Origin: Vagococcus elongatus | Lineage (GTDB): Bacteria > Bacillota > Bacilli > Lactobacillales > Vagococcaceae | Direction: 5' to 3' | DNA length: 64,000 nt | Assembly (NCBI RefSeq): GCF_003987645.1 | Contig: NZ_NGKA01000008.1 | Span: forward strand, 58,342-122,341 | Part shown: in pieces, positions 1 to 9,080 of the stretch | Layout: each line of letters opens with the position of its first letter | Numbering within the stretch: position 1 is the first letter of the stretch | The notes under the pieces: generated by a model | The model's database searches: none | What the model saw: only the letters and a program-made list of their open reading frames with translations | Told to the model about the DNA's origin: nothing | Program-made: the position numbers and the translations under genes

Positions 1-70
1 ACTTAAGCATTAATTCATCTGGAATAGATTCATTCATCCATATTGTTTTATTCTTATCATCAATTCTCAT
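1..70 (-). CDS. Hypothetical protein, N-terminus only (cut by window edge)
   Basis: The first 23 codons of a leftward gene are visible; the rest lies outside the window. The start ATG at 70 overlaps the stop of the preceding gene as ATGA, and GGAGGAGCTAAG sits just upstream as ribosome site, so the two genes are probably translationally coupled. The visible residues (MRIDDKNKTIWMNE...) match nothing I recognise. Confidence 0.6.
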   Translation of the reverse strand, partial: MRIDDKNKTIWMNESIPDELMLK

Positions 71-387
71 CTTAGCTCCTCCAATACTGTAACCGTTGCA
101 GAGTATTGGATTGCTCCATCATACTCGTTGATATGTCTCTCAAATGTTATATGCCCCTTATCCAGCATTTGCTGTGATAAGTCGATTGCCATTTGAGTTT
201 TAATTGCATTAATGTGTGTTTCGGTTAATGGATGTCTACCTACCTTATATAACCCTCTTAGTTCGAAAATATTCTTCATTGTCGGATATTTAATTGGCTC
301 AGAAATCGGTTTTAAGGGCTCTTCTACATGGGGGGTATACCCCGTTTTCTCATTTATATATTTTGCAAACTTATGTCTTAATTTCAT
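67..387 (-). CDS. Hypothetical protein, 106 aa
   Basis: Basic N-terminus, then mixed alpha/beta-looking sequence with no cysteine pairs, membrane segment or recognisable motif. The start ATG follows GGAGGAGAC. The gene ends in an ATGA overlap with the next leftward gene. A 12-bp palindrome GGGGTATACCCC lies inside the coding region near 333-346 and is most simply explained as codons. Function unknown. Confidence 0.65.
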   Translation of the reverse strand: MKLRHKFAKYINEKTGYTPHVEEPLKPISEPIKYPTMKNIFELRGLYKVGRHPLTETHINAIKTQMAIDLSQQMLDKGHITFERHINEYDGAIQYSATVTVLEELR

Positions 388-401
388 TATTTAGTCTCCT
401 C

Positions 402-839
402 CTAATATCGCGGCCTAATACTGTCGCATACTGACTGAATATACTCTCTATCCTCAGAAAACAATTCTACAATTTCATCGCTCCACTTAGAAACATCAGA
501 TCCATACTCTTCCTTAAACACTGCTATGTTTTGGAAAGTAGAATACTCTTCAAATGTATTTTCACATATTGGACACAGTATACTGTCTTCTTTTGAAAAT
601 GAGCTGCACCTTCTAGCACACAACCTTTGTTTTTCAATATCATCTAGCATCTTTAAACTGTCTTCGCAGAATGATCTGAACTCCTCTATGTCCATTCCAA
701 TTCCTCTAGATATTCTACCCTGTTTAATTGATACAACAATGCTGTTATGCAGAGAAGATCCAGCTACGATACGACCGCCATCACTTCTCTCTATTAAAAC
801 TTCATGTTTAACATGACCATTTTTTAACACCTTTTTCAT
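402..839 (-). CDS. Hypothetical zinc-binding protein, 145 aa
   Basis: I take the internal ATG at 839 as start because GGAGGATTATTTTT precedes it; the longer open frame back to 878 has no ribosome site and overlaps the upstream gene. Around residues 80-100 there is a C-x3-C ... C-x2-C arrangement (LCARRC, then LCPIC), plausible for one small zinc site. The C-terminal third is acidic. No family assigned. Confidence 0.65.
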   Translation of the reverse strand: MKKVLKNGHVKHEVLIERSDGGRIVAGSSLHNSIVVSIKQGRISRGIGMDIEEFRSFCEDSLKMLDDIEKQRLCARRCSSFSKEDSILCPICENTFEEYSTFQNIAVFKEEYGSDVSKWSDEIVELFSEDREYIQSVCDSIRPRY

Positions 840-877
840 AAAAATAATCCTCCATTCGATAAAGTGGACTAAATCCA

Positions 878-1315
878 CTATTCTACTTCGTTAGCCTCCA
901 GTTTTCTAAACATATGAAAGTCTTCAACTAAGATGTTTAATGCCTCAGACTCTGTTATGTATGCAGCATCCTTCATGTCTTCTACCGTATCCGCAAAGTA
1001 GTTTTTCTCTGATGTTTGTGGATCATCTAAAAGAAAAACTGGTTGAATACAATTCTCTAATGATAAAGCCCAGTAATACTTATCTTCTTCTATCTCATAT
1101 CCGTTTACCCAGGCGCTGACTGCAATAAGGAATCTCCGATCATCTTCTTCTTGGCTGTCATTGCTAAACAACCATCTTTGAACTGCTTTTGGCATAGGCT
1201 CATTGTCATTCCATGCAAATACTAGATTAAGATCGCATCCAGCTTCTTTTGTCTCTTTGATATAATCTGCCATAAACCTTGGTATTAAAACTTTATTTCT
1301 TTCCATATTTATCAC
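878..1315 (-). CDS. DUF1642-type phage protein, 145 aa
   Basis: The layout matches the DUF1642 family of small proteins common in Firmicute phages and prophages: an N-terminal 'IPRFMADYIKE' helix, a central stretch with a tryptophan-rich 'AWVNGYEIEEDKYYWALS' motif, then a 'TESEALNI' helix near the C-terminus. The family has no established function. Start is either GTG 1315 or ATG 1306; AGAGG upstream fits the GTG better by spacing. Family assignment is by pattern memory, not by search. Confidence 0.65.
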   Translation of the reverse strand: MINMERNKVLIPRFMADYIKETKEAGCDLNLVFAWNDNEPMPKAVQRWLFSNDSQEEDDRRFLIAVSAWVNGYEIEEDKYYWALSLENCIQPVFLLDDPQTSEKNYFADTVEDMKDAAYITESEALNILVEDFHMFRKLEANEVE

Positions 1316-1325
1316 TCAACCTCTT

Positions 1326-1535
1326 CTAAACCTGTTTAGTTTTTAATTTATCGCCACACATTGGACAATACTTAATTGTTCCGCTGCAGCTAAATGAGCT
1401 ATCTACTGAGTATGCATCGTAGCTAATCTTTAGTCTGTTCATACGAACGAATACTTTAAGTCTTGACGAAAAATATTCTCCGTCTTCAAACTCAACCACT
1501 TCAATCGCCTCTTCATTTTCACAGAATCCACACAT
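1326..1535 (-). CDS. Small zinc-ribbon protein, 69 aa
   Basis: CGFC at residues 2-5 and CPMCGDKL near the C-terminus form a classic two-knuckle (CxxC...CxxC) zinc ribbon separated by about 50 residues. Such proteins are frequent in phage accessory blocks and their targets are usually unknown. AAGGAGGGCAAGTCT precedes the ATG. It could bind nucleic acid or protein. Confidence 0.7.
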   Translation of the reverse strand: MCGFCENEEAIEVVEFEDGEYFSSRLKVFVRMNRLKISYDAYSVDSSFSCSGTIKYCPMCGDKLKTKQV

Positions 1536-1594
1536 AGACTTGCCCTCCTTCTGTCATTGATGCCTCTTTATAAAAGACGCATTTTATTAACCGA

Positions 1595-1810
1595 TTATTT
1601 AAACTTTTTGTAACTTCGTTTTAAATCTTTTTTACGCACAATCTGCTCTATACCATCGGAATTACGAAATACCCTACCTCCAGTTTTTTGATAAATCTCA
1701 CCAGTCCACATTACTACATCCCCAGTTTCAAATAAGTGAAAGCAAAATGGCTCTCCTTCTACAATCTCATATCTTCTATCCATATATTTCTTCTTTTGAC
1801 GTTTATTCAT
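1595..1810 (-). CDS. Hypothetical basic protein, 71 aa
   Basis: I choose ATG 1810 (MNKRQKKKYMDRR...), which overlaps the stop of the upstream gene by 8 nt; the longer reading to 1858 lies wholly inside that gene. Both ends are rich in Lys/Arg and the middle (GDVVMWTGEIYQKTGG) is beta-like, suggesting a small fold that might bind nucleic acid. Not recognised. Confidence 0.55.
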   Translation of the reverse strand: MNKRQKKKYMDRRYEIVEGEPFCFHLFETGDVVMWTGEIYQKTGGRVFRNSDGIEQIVRKKDLKRSYKKFK

Positions 1811-2102
1811 TTTTTTCACCATCATCTTTCTCTGGCACATTGTATCTTTTCGCCTCACCAGTGTGCAGGTCTATATACCCAATTTCTAGATAGGTAGAAT
1901 CATTGCCTCTCAAACAATAGCGTGCAGTTTTTTCTAAGATGCCACTTTCTGATGGCGATGTTTCTATAATAGACTCAATCCCACTGACGCATTCAGTGTC
2001 AAATAAGAGCCATAATTTAAGATGTGTATCTTCTACTGGAGCTGTTATGCAAGTGATATCAGATATTTTAATATTTCTTGTTTTGTCTGCACTGCTAAGC
2101 AT
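1803..2102 (-). CDS. Hypothetical protein, 99 aa
   Basis: Beta-rich looking sequence (residues 10-80) with a hydrophilic, acidic C-terminus. It lies between a two-helix membrane protein upstream and a small basic protein downstream, overlapping the latter by 8 nt. No motif recognised. Confidence 0.6.
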   Translation of the reverse strand: MLSSADKTRNIKISDITCITAPVEDTHLKLWLLFDTECVSGIESIIETSPSESGILEKTARYCLRGNDSTYLEIGYIDLHTGEAKRYNVPEKDDGEKNE

Positions 2103-2115
2103 TTCATACCTCTTT

Positions 2116-2436
2116 CTACTGCTTCTTATAAGCAGCCTTTAATTTACTTCCTCTTGTAAACATAATTTGTGTATACATGACAACCATTGGTTTCTTGTAT
2201 TTCATTCTTATAGCCATGCCAACTGAAATCCAGTCACTTCCTGTATATTTCATTAACTTCCTCTTGGCAGCCAATCTGATGTAGTAATAATATATCTGTA
2301 GTGGGATTGCTATAATCCATAAGATAGACCAGACTAAAGTGTCGATTACAAGTCCCTGCTCGTAGATCGCATAGCCACAAATTCCAACGAATATTGTAAT
2401 AGCAATGAATACATATAAAGCTGCGTATGTTAACAT
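2116..2436 (-). CDS. Small membrane protein, two transmembrane helices, 106 aa
   Basis: Two hydrophobic stretches (about residues 5-23 and 31-52) separated by a short turn, followed by a basic cytosolic-looking tail rich in Lys/Arg and Met. It overlaps the upstream gene by 7 nt, so expression is probably coupled. The topology would suit an accessory membrane protein; holin function cannot be claimed because lysis genes normally sit elsewhere and there is no endolysin neighbour. Confidence 0.65.
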   Translation of the reverse strand: MLTYAALYVFIAITIFVGICGYAIYEQGLVIDTLVWSILWIIAIPLQIYYYYIRLAAKRKLMKYTGSDWISVGMAIRMKYKKPMVVMYTQIMFTRGSKLKAAYKKQ

Positions 2437-2972
2437 GATTCCTCCAGTGAAGCCTCTAATTCTAGAAGCTCTTCTTCTTTTTTATTTTTATATTTGTTTT
2501 TGGTTCGTTTATGGAAATAGGCTTCCTGTTCCTCAGTAGCAACTTTGAATGCTCCTTGACCAGTGGTTAGAGACATATCATCTAATCTAAATGAGTAAGT
2601 TCTTCCATTGCCTTTTCTCTTCCAGTTTACATATTCAAGAGTTATGCCAAATTGTCCTACATCTATAACCATTGCTAGCCATGATTCATCCCTTCCAAAG
2701 AAGTCGTTCTTCATAAACCAGATTGACCCAACTTCAATGTGCTCTCCCCATTTGTTCATTCCATATGGTAAAACCTTCCAGCTATCGTTAAATTCTTCGT
2801 ATGTTATATCAGATGTTTTAACTCTAGTTCCATCTTTACACCTAAGATTGACTCTGACCTCCTTGTGAGATCCGTTATCTCCTTTTGATGAAGTAACCAT
2901 CGTTCCAGTTTCGCCTGTCTTCACATTTAAGGCTTCTCTACTTCTATACATTGATACATATTTTACAGCCAT
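2430..2972 (-). CDS. Hypothetical protein, 180 aa
   Basis: AAAGGAAG lies 8 nt before ATG 2972, so I prefer it over the GTG three codons upstream. The centre (residues 75-150) has several Trp/Gly-rich beta-like segments; the C-terminus is a charged Lys/Glu helix, likely coiled coil. No known domain recognised. First base-pairs of the downstream membrane-protein gene overlap its end. Confidence 0.65.
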   Translation of the reverse strand: MAVKYVSMYRSREALNVKTGETGTMVTSSKGDNGSHKEVRVNLRCKDGTRVKTSDITYEEFNDSWKVLPYGMNKWGEHIEVGSIWFMKNDFFGRDESWLAMVIDVGQFGITLEYVNWKRKGNGRTYSFRLDDMSLTTGQGAFKVATEEQEAYFHKRTKNKYKNKKEEELLELEASLEESC

Positions 2973-3004
2973 TAATTTCACTTCCTTTAAATCGATTCTA
3001 AGAT

Positions 3005-3667
3005 CTATTTGTGAATGATTACCCCTTTAGGTTTTGAACTTGCACCAGAATCTCCCTCTGACGACTTGCTATTTTTTACGAATTTACTTCTCAGCCATTT
3101 CCAAAAAGTATCGGTTTCTTTTAAGCGATTGTTTTCTTTTTCTAACTTTTCTAACTTACTTTTTAATTCTGCAATATCCTTGTTCTTATATCGAACACTT
3201 GTGTCAAGACTTTTGTTCTCTCTAATAAACGATTGTCGTTGAAGTTTAAGGTGAGTAACTGTATTTTTAAGTTCACCATTTTTAACAACCAGTAAACTAT
3301 TAGCTTTATGAGCATTTAATAAGCTGGACTGAGTTACACCCAGGAACTCGATTGATCCAAGCTCGCTATTCACTGTAAAACCAGCAACTGGAACATCTAA
3401 TACCTGTGCTAACAGTAATTCAATATTATCTACATAAACTTCTGTTTCTAATCTTGATTTAGAACTGCCTTTTAATGATCCCTTTTTAACATCGTTATAT
3501 GTAACGACTTCAATATTTAACCCCATCATTTCAGCCTGTTCATAGATAAACTTTTGCTGTTGATGATCTGATACTAATATTGGCACGCCTCTTAAGGCTG
3601 CCTCTTTAATTACTCTTGTTGTCTTTCCTTCTGCTCTGCCACTTGTAAAAATTTTTAACATTCCCAT
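3005..3667 (-). CDS. P-loop protein with C-terminal coiled coil, 220 aa
   Basis: A Walker A-like loop, GRAEGKTT, lies at residues 10-17 after a beta strand (LKIFTS), and VYVDNIELLL near residue 78 could be the Walker B strand. Residues about 125-185 form a heptad-like charged coiled coil, followed by a basic/serine-rich tail. This resembles small phage NTPases of unknown role rather than a complete AAA+ protein, since sensor and arginine-finger regions are not evident. Start has GGAGGAATG just upstream. Confidence 0.6.
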   Translation of the reverse strand: MGMLKIFTSGRAEGKTTRVIKEAALRGVPILVSDHQQQKFIYEQAEMMGLNIEVVTYNDVKKGSLKGSSKSRLETEVYVDNIELLLAQVLDVPVAGFTVNSELGSIEFLGVTQSSLLNAHKANSLLVVKNGELKNTVTHLKLQRQSFIRENKSLDTSVRYKNKDIAELKSKLEKLEKENNRLKETDTFWKWLRSKFVKNSKSSEGDSGASSKPKGVIIHK

Positions 3668-3687
3668 TCCTCCTAAGTTGTAAAAAA

Positions 3688-4014
3688 TTATGCTACATTA
3701 GAAAATGCTGTCATGCCATCGTCCGTTAATACGTACCACGCTACTTTTCTTCCAGTCGAATTGTCTTTAACTTTGCCGCTAACTGCCACAAGTCCCGCTT
3801 TAACCAATTCATTCAAACGTGGATGAACTTGATTTCTCTCTGGTGTAGCGACCTTTCCTTCAAAATGTAGGTGAGCTGCTAATTGTTTAGCAGTTACACC
3901 ATTTTGAAATTCGGTTTGCATTGTTTGAATAACTAACTTTTGACGTGTTTGAATCGCTCCAGTTTTCTCCATTAAAAACGAATTATTTCTAGTTGCAATC
4001 GTTGTTGAACTCAT
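3688..4014 (-). CDS. Winged-helix DNA-binding protein, 108 aa
   Basis: Residues about 25-105 read as a winged helix: 'VTAKQLAAHLHF' (helix 2), 'RNQVHPRLNELVKAGLVAV' (recognition helix and strand), 'GRKVAWYVLTDDG' (wing). This is the MarR/replication-terminator-like topology often seen in phage transcription regulators. It lies in a leftward group upstream of the P-loop protein. The target is unknown. Strong AGGAGG ribosome site. Confidence 0.7.
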   Translation of the reverse strand: MSSTTIATRNNSFLMEKTGAIQTRQKLVIQTMQTEFQNGVTAKQLAAHLHFEGKVATPERNQVHPRLNELVKAGLVAVSGKVKDNSTGRKVAWYVLTDDGMTAFSNVA

Positions 4015-4027
4015 TTCTCTTTTCCTC

Positions 4028-4372
4028 CTATTTAACCTGTTCCAAGTGAATTGATTCTAATGCACCAGTCTCATCATTAACCTCAAAGCTTGTCGCACCA
4101 TAAATCTCATCGTTATAGTCCATATCAAGTTCGATTAATAAGACTGTAGGATTCTCCTTGTCTAATGCAGCTGCTACAATTCTGTTATCCGTCTCAAGTA
4201 ATTGTCTACCAACCTTTTGAACCTCGTGATAGTATTTTAGAACCTTTTCTGGAATTTCCTCTCCAACCTCTTTGTAGCTGGTGAACTTTTCGTCCAGTAA
4301 GGCGACTGTTTCATGTAAAACCTCGTCGTTTAAAATTTTTGATTGTAAAACCTTTTTGATCTCTGTATTCAT
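4028..4372 (-). CDS. Hypothetical acidic protein, 114 aa
   Basis: First gene of the leftward group below the polymerase. AAAGGAGAG precedes the ATG, but the hexamer between them (TATATT, 4373-4378) is also in the right place to be the -10 of the box-associated promoter just upstream, an unusual overlap. The protein is acidic, helical in the N-terminal half and beta-like in the C-terminal half. Function unknown. Confidence 0.7.
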   Translation of the reverse strand: MNTEIKKVLQSKILNDEVLHETVALLDEKFTSYKEVGEEIPEKVLKYYHEVQKVGRQLLETDNRIVAAALDKENPTVLLIELDMDYNDEIYGATSFEVNDETGALESIHLEQVK

Positions 4373-4410
4373 AATATACTCTCCTTTATATAAGTTGTCA
4401 ATACTTATGG
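4373..4410 (-). promoter_or_regulatory. CATAAG box with -35/-10-like elements, leftward
   Basis: Exact copy of the 17-bp consensus CCATAAGTATTGACAAC at 4394-4410, a few bases after the polymerase stop codon. Its TTGACA (4396-4401) is 17 bp from TATATT (4373-4378), but that -10 abuts the start codon, so a transcript from it would begin inside the gene. It may act as an operator more than as a promoter. Confidence 0.6.
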
Positions 4411-4416
4411 TTAATT

Positions 4417-5616
4417 TTATTTATCTTTCTTTTTTGCATCGAATAATTTGTTCTTACGAATAGATTTAAGTCGTTTAACCCAGTATTCCTTTTTGGTTTC
4501 TGATTTAACCCATTTAGATCCAACTAGCTCATTCTTAGGCTTGTTTTCTCCTTCTACAATTTCAATTAAATCTCCTGGTTCAAAAGGAACATTATTGTAA
4601 AGCTTCGATCCGACCTTGATTTCAACCATTTTGCCATGTTTGATATTAAATACTCTGGCGGTTGTTCTCGTTTTTCTGACAATTATATCAGTAACAAAAG
4701 CATATTTTCCAGGAATGTGTTCGAATGATGTTGTAACTCGACCAGTGTAGAATAGTTCGTTCTCAAGTGTTTCTACGGCCTTATAGTCATCAATCTTTTT
4801 ACTATTGAAAGCATCTAATATCATATTAAAGTTCTTGAATTTACCTGCATACGTTTTGTTTTTTGGTTTATATTTATTATTAAATAATTCATATGCAGTC
4901 ATTAATTGTTTAGGATTTCCAAATTCTGAAAAGTAGTTTAATTTAATTAATGGCTCCATATTTCTCTTATCTAAAGATGGAAGTGGAGTACCAATGACTT
5001 CATACTTATCTGGATTGGCTTTAATATCCTTGTCTAGTGCCTTAACTTCCTCTTCTGTATACGTTGTGTAAATTTCGTACAAACCTTTAACTTTACCATC
5101 AATTACTAAGCTTGTACCATCTTTGATACGAAGCATGAACTCAATCCAGTTTTTAAATTCTTCATCTTTTAATGAATATAAATCGTCTCCAGATCTCATA
5201 TTACAGTTCTTAATAGGTGAGGTTCCTTGATAGATTGTTTTTGTTTCAGTATCCATGAAGTATTCACCTTTTGAATATCTGAATTTTGGTTTTTCTAGTT
5301 TAATATTTTTAGATTCAGCATATTCTAAAAGTTTAACCGTTTTCTCCTGATCTCCGCCCCATACAATTAAACCTGCAGTACAAAATTCAACTGGATAGTA
5401 GTATCGTAACCATGTACAGATATATCCAATATAGCTATATGCGGAGGCGTGATTAATGGAGAAGCCATAGTTTACTGAGTCTAGGAATACTTGTACAAAG
5501 CTGTCTGCAACTTCTGTAGCATGTTCTTCCGTATCTCCGTATTTTTCTACCATCGTTCTAATGAATGACGGTTTGATTTTAGGAACTTCTTCATCCATTA
5601 TTTTATGATCCTTTTT
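4417..5616 (-). CDS. dnaE: DNA polymerase III alpha subunit, exon 2 (C-terminal 399 aa)
   Basis: This is the second exon of the split polymerase. It begins in frame at 5616 with AAA AAG GAT CAT, continuing the GIGK of exon 1 as GIGKKDHKIMDEEVPKIKP, the usual fingers-region motif of bacterial DnaE. Then comes the 'YGFSINHASAYSYIGY' motif, also typical of DnaE (GFNKSHAxAY), and a C-terminal region with OB-fold-like strands. Read alone, an ATG at 5598 could start an ORF, but it has no ribosome site. The joined product would be 1095 aa, close to the usual DnaE length. Confidence 0.85.
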   Translation of the reverse strand, partial: KKDHKIMDEEVPKIKPSFIRTMVEKYGDTEEHATEVADSFVQVFLDSVNYGFSINHASAYSYIGYICTWLRYYYPVEFCTAGLIVWGGDQEKTVKLLEYAESKNIKLEKPKFRYSKGEYFMDTETKTIYQGTSPIKNCNMRSGDDLYSLKDEEFKNWIEFMLRIKDGTSLVIDGKVKGLYEIYTTYTEEEVKALDKDIKANPDKYEVIGTPLPSLDKRNMEPLIKLNYFSEFGNPKQLMTAYELFNNKYKPKNKTYAGKFKNFNMILDAFNSKKIDDYKAVETLENELFYTGRVTTSFEHIPGKYAFVTDIIVRKTRTTARVFNIKHGKMVEIKVGSKLYNNVPFEPGDLIEIVEGENKPKNELVGSKWVKSETKKEYWVKRLKSIRKNKLFDAKKKDK

Positions 5617-6928
5617 CGATTGTTGTTAACCTGTAGCTTTTTATCTACAGCTCTGGAGGTTTCCCTCATTTCCATCTGACGGTCATTTCCGCCCCAGTCT
5701 AGCATACATTTCCACCCTCGTTTAACGTTAGGCTCTTTTGAGGTATCTTTTATAAAGATACGTGAGGAACACTCGTGGTGGCATTATATTCTCTTGCGAG
5801 GTTCAGCCACTATGCGTTACGGTATCAAACGGCTTTATCCCTTTTGATTACCTCGGTATTAACATATTGATTATATACTTTCGTAAATTTTTGAAATTTT
5901 CTATCTAGCCAAAATATATCCTTTGAGTAATATAAATACTCATATAAAGCCAACACGTCTCTTATTCTACTAATCCTTAGACTAAGTATGTTCGAACCAT
6001 ACTTACTCATATCAACTAAGTTGTTGGCACTCTTGGTTAAAACATATTCGTTTTTGAGAATTTTATCTAATGTCACTCCGAACTTCTCATCCACGCAAAA
6101 TGCTGCATAACCTTGACAATTATCAACGCTCTTTACTTTTCCTGTTATAGTACCGTCTCCATCAAAATAACCTCTAATAAAGTCTGGATAGAACCTTTTA
6201 GGAATTTCTGGAAACTCCAGGTTGGCACATTGTTTACCCTTTACAACGTTATATTGTTTAAGATCATTGACAATATCAATGGATCCCAGATAGCAAACCG
6301 TATACAAGTGGCCTCGTCTTTCATAATCTTTCTTAACAGCAGTTGGACAAATTTCTGAGATAATAAAATCAATTATCTCCTCATCCTTTTTTGCACATTC
6401 AAGACGTAACAACTTTCCAGTAACTCTTCCATCTGCTGTTAGGTATCCTAATACGTAGGCCTTATTTGAGTTGTCGATTTCTTTAAAGTAGTCGTGAACG
6501 GTATTTCTATTATAATTCCCCCTTCCCTGTCCTCTGGAGTATCCACCGTTCTTTACTGTCAACTCAATTGTTTTTTGGTTACACCTTTCCTTGAAATGTC
6601 TCTCCCAAATTTCAACAGAGTTTAGATATTCCTCGCAGTACAGGGTCTTAACCAGGTCTTTCTCTTTGGCTGTCAGAGAAAAAGCGCTTGTTCTTCCACA
6701 TTTTTTAAGAAATCGTCCAATCGTCGTATCACTTCTATTTAAGATATTGGCTATATCTACATTTGTATATTTTTCATCATTTAATTTAAGTATAGTTTCT
6801 TTCTCACCATCTGTGAGTAATGTTCTTTTCGTCATTTATACGCTCCTTAAGAGTATATAACCAACTTAGTCTCCACCGATTTTGCTCCTTTACGACTAGA
6901 TGTTTCCATTCTAGCTAGGCAAAAATTT
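5617..6928 (-). other. Group I intron in the polymerase gene (1312 nt)
   Basis: Removing 6928-5617 restores one polymerase frame. The borders have group I hallmarks: exon 1 ends in U (GGU) and the intron ends in G (AAUCG). An internal guide sequence UUUUUGCC begins four nt into the intron; its GCC pairs with exon 1 GGU (with the expected U-G wobble) and its UUUUU pairs with exon 2 AAAAA, giving P1 and P10 in register. A hairpin of 5 bp (CTAGA...TCTAG) follows in the P2 position and a strong hairpin (AGCTGTAG...CTACAG) lies near the 3' end. The P3-P8 core was not modelled. An endonuclease gene occupies the middle. Confidence 0.8.
5825..6835 (-). CDS. LAGLIDADG homing endonuclease with N-terminal HTH, 336 aa
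   Basis: Two LAGLIDADG motifs are visible: YVLGYLTADG near residue 130 and FIRGYFDGDG near residue 218, each ending in the catalytic acidic residue, so this is a single-chain two-motif enzyme. The first 55 residues resemble a resolvase-type helix-turn-helix (YTNVDIANILNRSDTTIGRF), which would add DNA contacts. AAGGAGCG precedes ATG 6835. It sits inside the polymerase intron and presumably cuts intronless polymerase alleles to spread the intron. Confidence 0.88.
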   Translation of the reverse strand: MTKRTLLTDGEKETILKLNDEKYTNVDIANILNRSDTTIGRFLKKCGRTSAFSLTAKEKDLVKTLYCEEYLNSVEIWERHFKERCNQKTIELTVKNGGYSRGQGRGNYNRNTVHDYFKEIDNSNKAYVLGYLTADGRVTGKLLRLECAKKDEEIIDFIISEICPTAVKKDYERRGHLYTVCYLGSIDIVNDLKQYNVVKGKQCANLEFPEIPKRFYPDFIRGYFDGDGTITGKVKSVDNCQGYAAFCVDEKFGVTLDKILKNEYVLTKSANNLVDMSKYGSNILSLRISRIRDVLALYEYLYYSKDIFWLDRKFQKFTKVYNQYVNTEVIKRDKAV

Positions 6929-9016
6929 ACCGATTCCTCGTCTTATTAAGTCAGCCTGTGCTGTACTCCAGCCACAAAACTCTTCTAAGAACGCGGTCTG
7001 TTGTTCTTGATATACTAAGTATCCAAGTGTATCTTTAAAGAAATCATTAAGTGCCTCATGACCATTGTCGTGAAACTCACCCATTAATATTGAGTCAATC
7101 GTTGATGCTCCCGACGGCCTTTGCGCAGCGTTCAATAGGCTTAACAGGTCTATCATTTTTAAATCTGGATTCTGTTTTCTAATCTTAGAAATAACCTGCG
7201 GCTGAAATAGATCTTTTACCAGTTTTCCAGCTCTAACACCTTCAAATTGAAAAATTCCAATATTTGACTCCCTCATTGAATCCCATACTTTTTCATCCTC
7301 AAAGTCTATTATATCCGTTGAGTCTGGAGTTAATCTAGGTAGCCCAACTAAATCTGCAGTGATGTTGATTAATCCCATGTTATCCAGTCCAAGAACGTCA
7401 AGTTTAACGAAGTTTAAAAAGTCTACTTCTTTCATTGTTAACTCCGTCACTGGATAGTCCCATTTTGAAATTGTCATTGTCCCCATTTCAGAATCGAGAT
7501 CTCTAGTTGTTACAACAACTCCAGCCGCATGTCGGCCTATTGACGTCATAACACCAACTACTTTGAACGCTGTATCGAACAATTCTTTATGCGCTTCGTA
7601 TAGATCGAAAGGATAATCGCCGTCATCATCTATTTTCTTGGTTATTTCGTTTGTTACATCGGCGTTATAGCCCATTGATCTACCGATATCCTTGATTGCG
7701 CCTTTCAGTCCAACTGTATTCTTAGTTACAATACTTGCGCATGTTAGGTCTGGATGCTCTAATAAGAACTTCTGAACCCTATCTCGGTCTGGCTTATAGT
7801 AGTCAGAGTCTATGTCTGCTAGAGAGATACGCTCTGGATTCATGAACCTCTCAAAGTTTAGTCCGTGTTCTATAGAGTCCATTTCTGTTAATCCTATCAG
7901 ATATGCTATCAAGCTACCAGATACAGATCCACGTCCATATCCAGAGTAGATCTTCTCTGGCTCCGTAAAGTCTTTCACTGTTCTCTCTAGCAGCATATAG
8001 TTAACAGAGCCTGTCTTTTTATATGTTGCATATTCGTGTTTAATTCTTTTAGCATATTGCTTCTGAGTCTCTTTTGGAAGTCTCGCAATATTTCTTGTTT
8101 TTAATCCTTTTTTGATTCTTTTTTGAAACTCTTCTTCTGGGTTATCGTAAAGCTGAGGATACTTAATCGATCTCTCAAACTCAAATTCCTCTATAGAGTC
8201 AACTATAACCATCGTGTTATCTAAGGCTGTCTCAACTTGCTCTCTTGTTAATACGCCTTGAGTTTCGAATGATTCGATCATTGCGTCTCTTGACTTAGCT
8301 GTTAAGTCTAATTCATCCTCTCCAGCAAATTCAATTTTTTTGGCCTTTTTCATAATCTGTCTTAAATTGTCGTGCTCTTCATTAAGTGCATGAACATCAT
8401 TAGTTGCTACCAGATTCATTCCATGTTTTTCGGCCATTCTCAATAGGATTTTATTATATTGAACCTGTTCTGGATCTGTATGAGGTTGAACCTCTAAATA
8501 AACTCTATGTTTATTCTCTGCGAAAAAGTTCATCCATCTACTAAATGCTTCTTTGTTTTTGTTTTTTGCGTGCTGCCATAATGGATTCCCCAAACATGCG
8601 GTAAGGATAATAATGTTATCACTTGTGTTTTTAATCTCTTCAAAAGAGTTACGAGGATTGAAATAATAGTGTCCGTCTTCTCTATTATGTGCGATAGATG
8701 AAAGTCTATTAATCTCTTTAACCCCTTCTTCATTTTTTGCAATCATCGTTAAATGATAATTATCCCTAACCTTTTCGTCCAATGACTCTGTTACATATGC
8801 CTCTATTGCGTGAATGTATTTAAGTCCAGCTTTTTCAACCATTTGCTTCTTCTGAACCCAGTTTAATATCGTACCGTGTTCAGTGAAAGCTACGGCTGGT
8901 GCTCCCTGCTCTTGCGCCAATTTAATATAATCCTCTGGTTTACTCACACACTCGAACATATTACTATTGCTGCGATCAGAATGCATATGTAAATGTACAA
9001 ATTGTTTGTTACACAT
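6929..9016 (-). CDS. dnaE: DNA polymerase III alpha subunit, exon 1 (N-terminal 696 aa)
   Basis: Replicative polymerase of the C family. The N-terminus is a PHP domain (HLHMHSD at residues 8-14, FTEHG near 45). The palm has GYGRGSVSGS near residue 360 and the catalytic aspartates in LADIDSDY near residue 400; GRHAAGVVV and the FQFEG motif follow. Coding continues past the splice point as FLPS and a stop, so without splicing the protein would be truncated in the fingers. GGGAGGAAG precedes the start. It forms a replication block with the nuclease, primase and helicase genes upstream. No proofreading domain is present. Confidence 0.9.
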
Positions 9017-9080
9017 CTATTTACTTCCTCCCTATTCCGATAATCTCCAGTTGCCTGGAGTTGTAAAAAACTTATGCTAT

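Noticed and set aside
332..347. GGGGTATACCCC palindrome, and the similar GGGGTACCCC at about 25185-25194
   Set aside because: Only two dissimilar occurrences; the first lies within a coding region. They look like chance or codon effects.
5598..6835. Intein instead of intron in the polymerase
   Set aside because: Exon 1 runs into a stop codon before the endonuclease, the endonuclease has its own start and ribosome site, and RNA-level pairing of guide sequence with both exons fits a group I intron.
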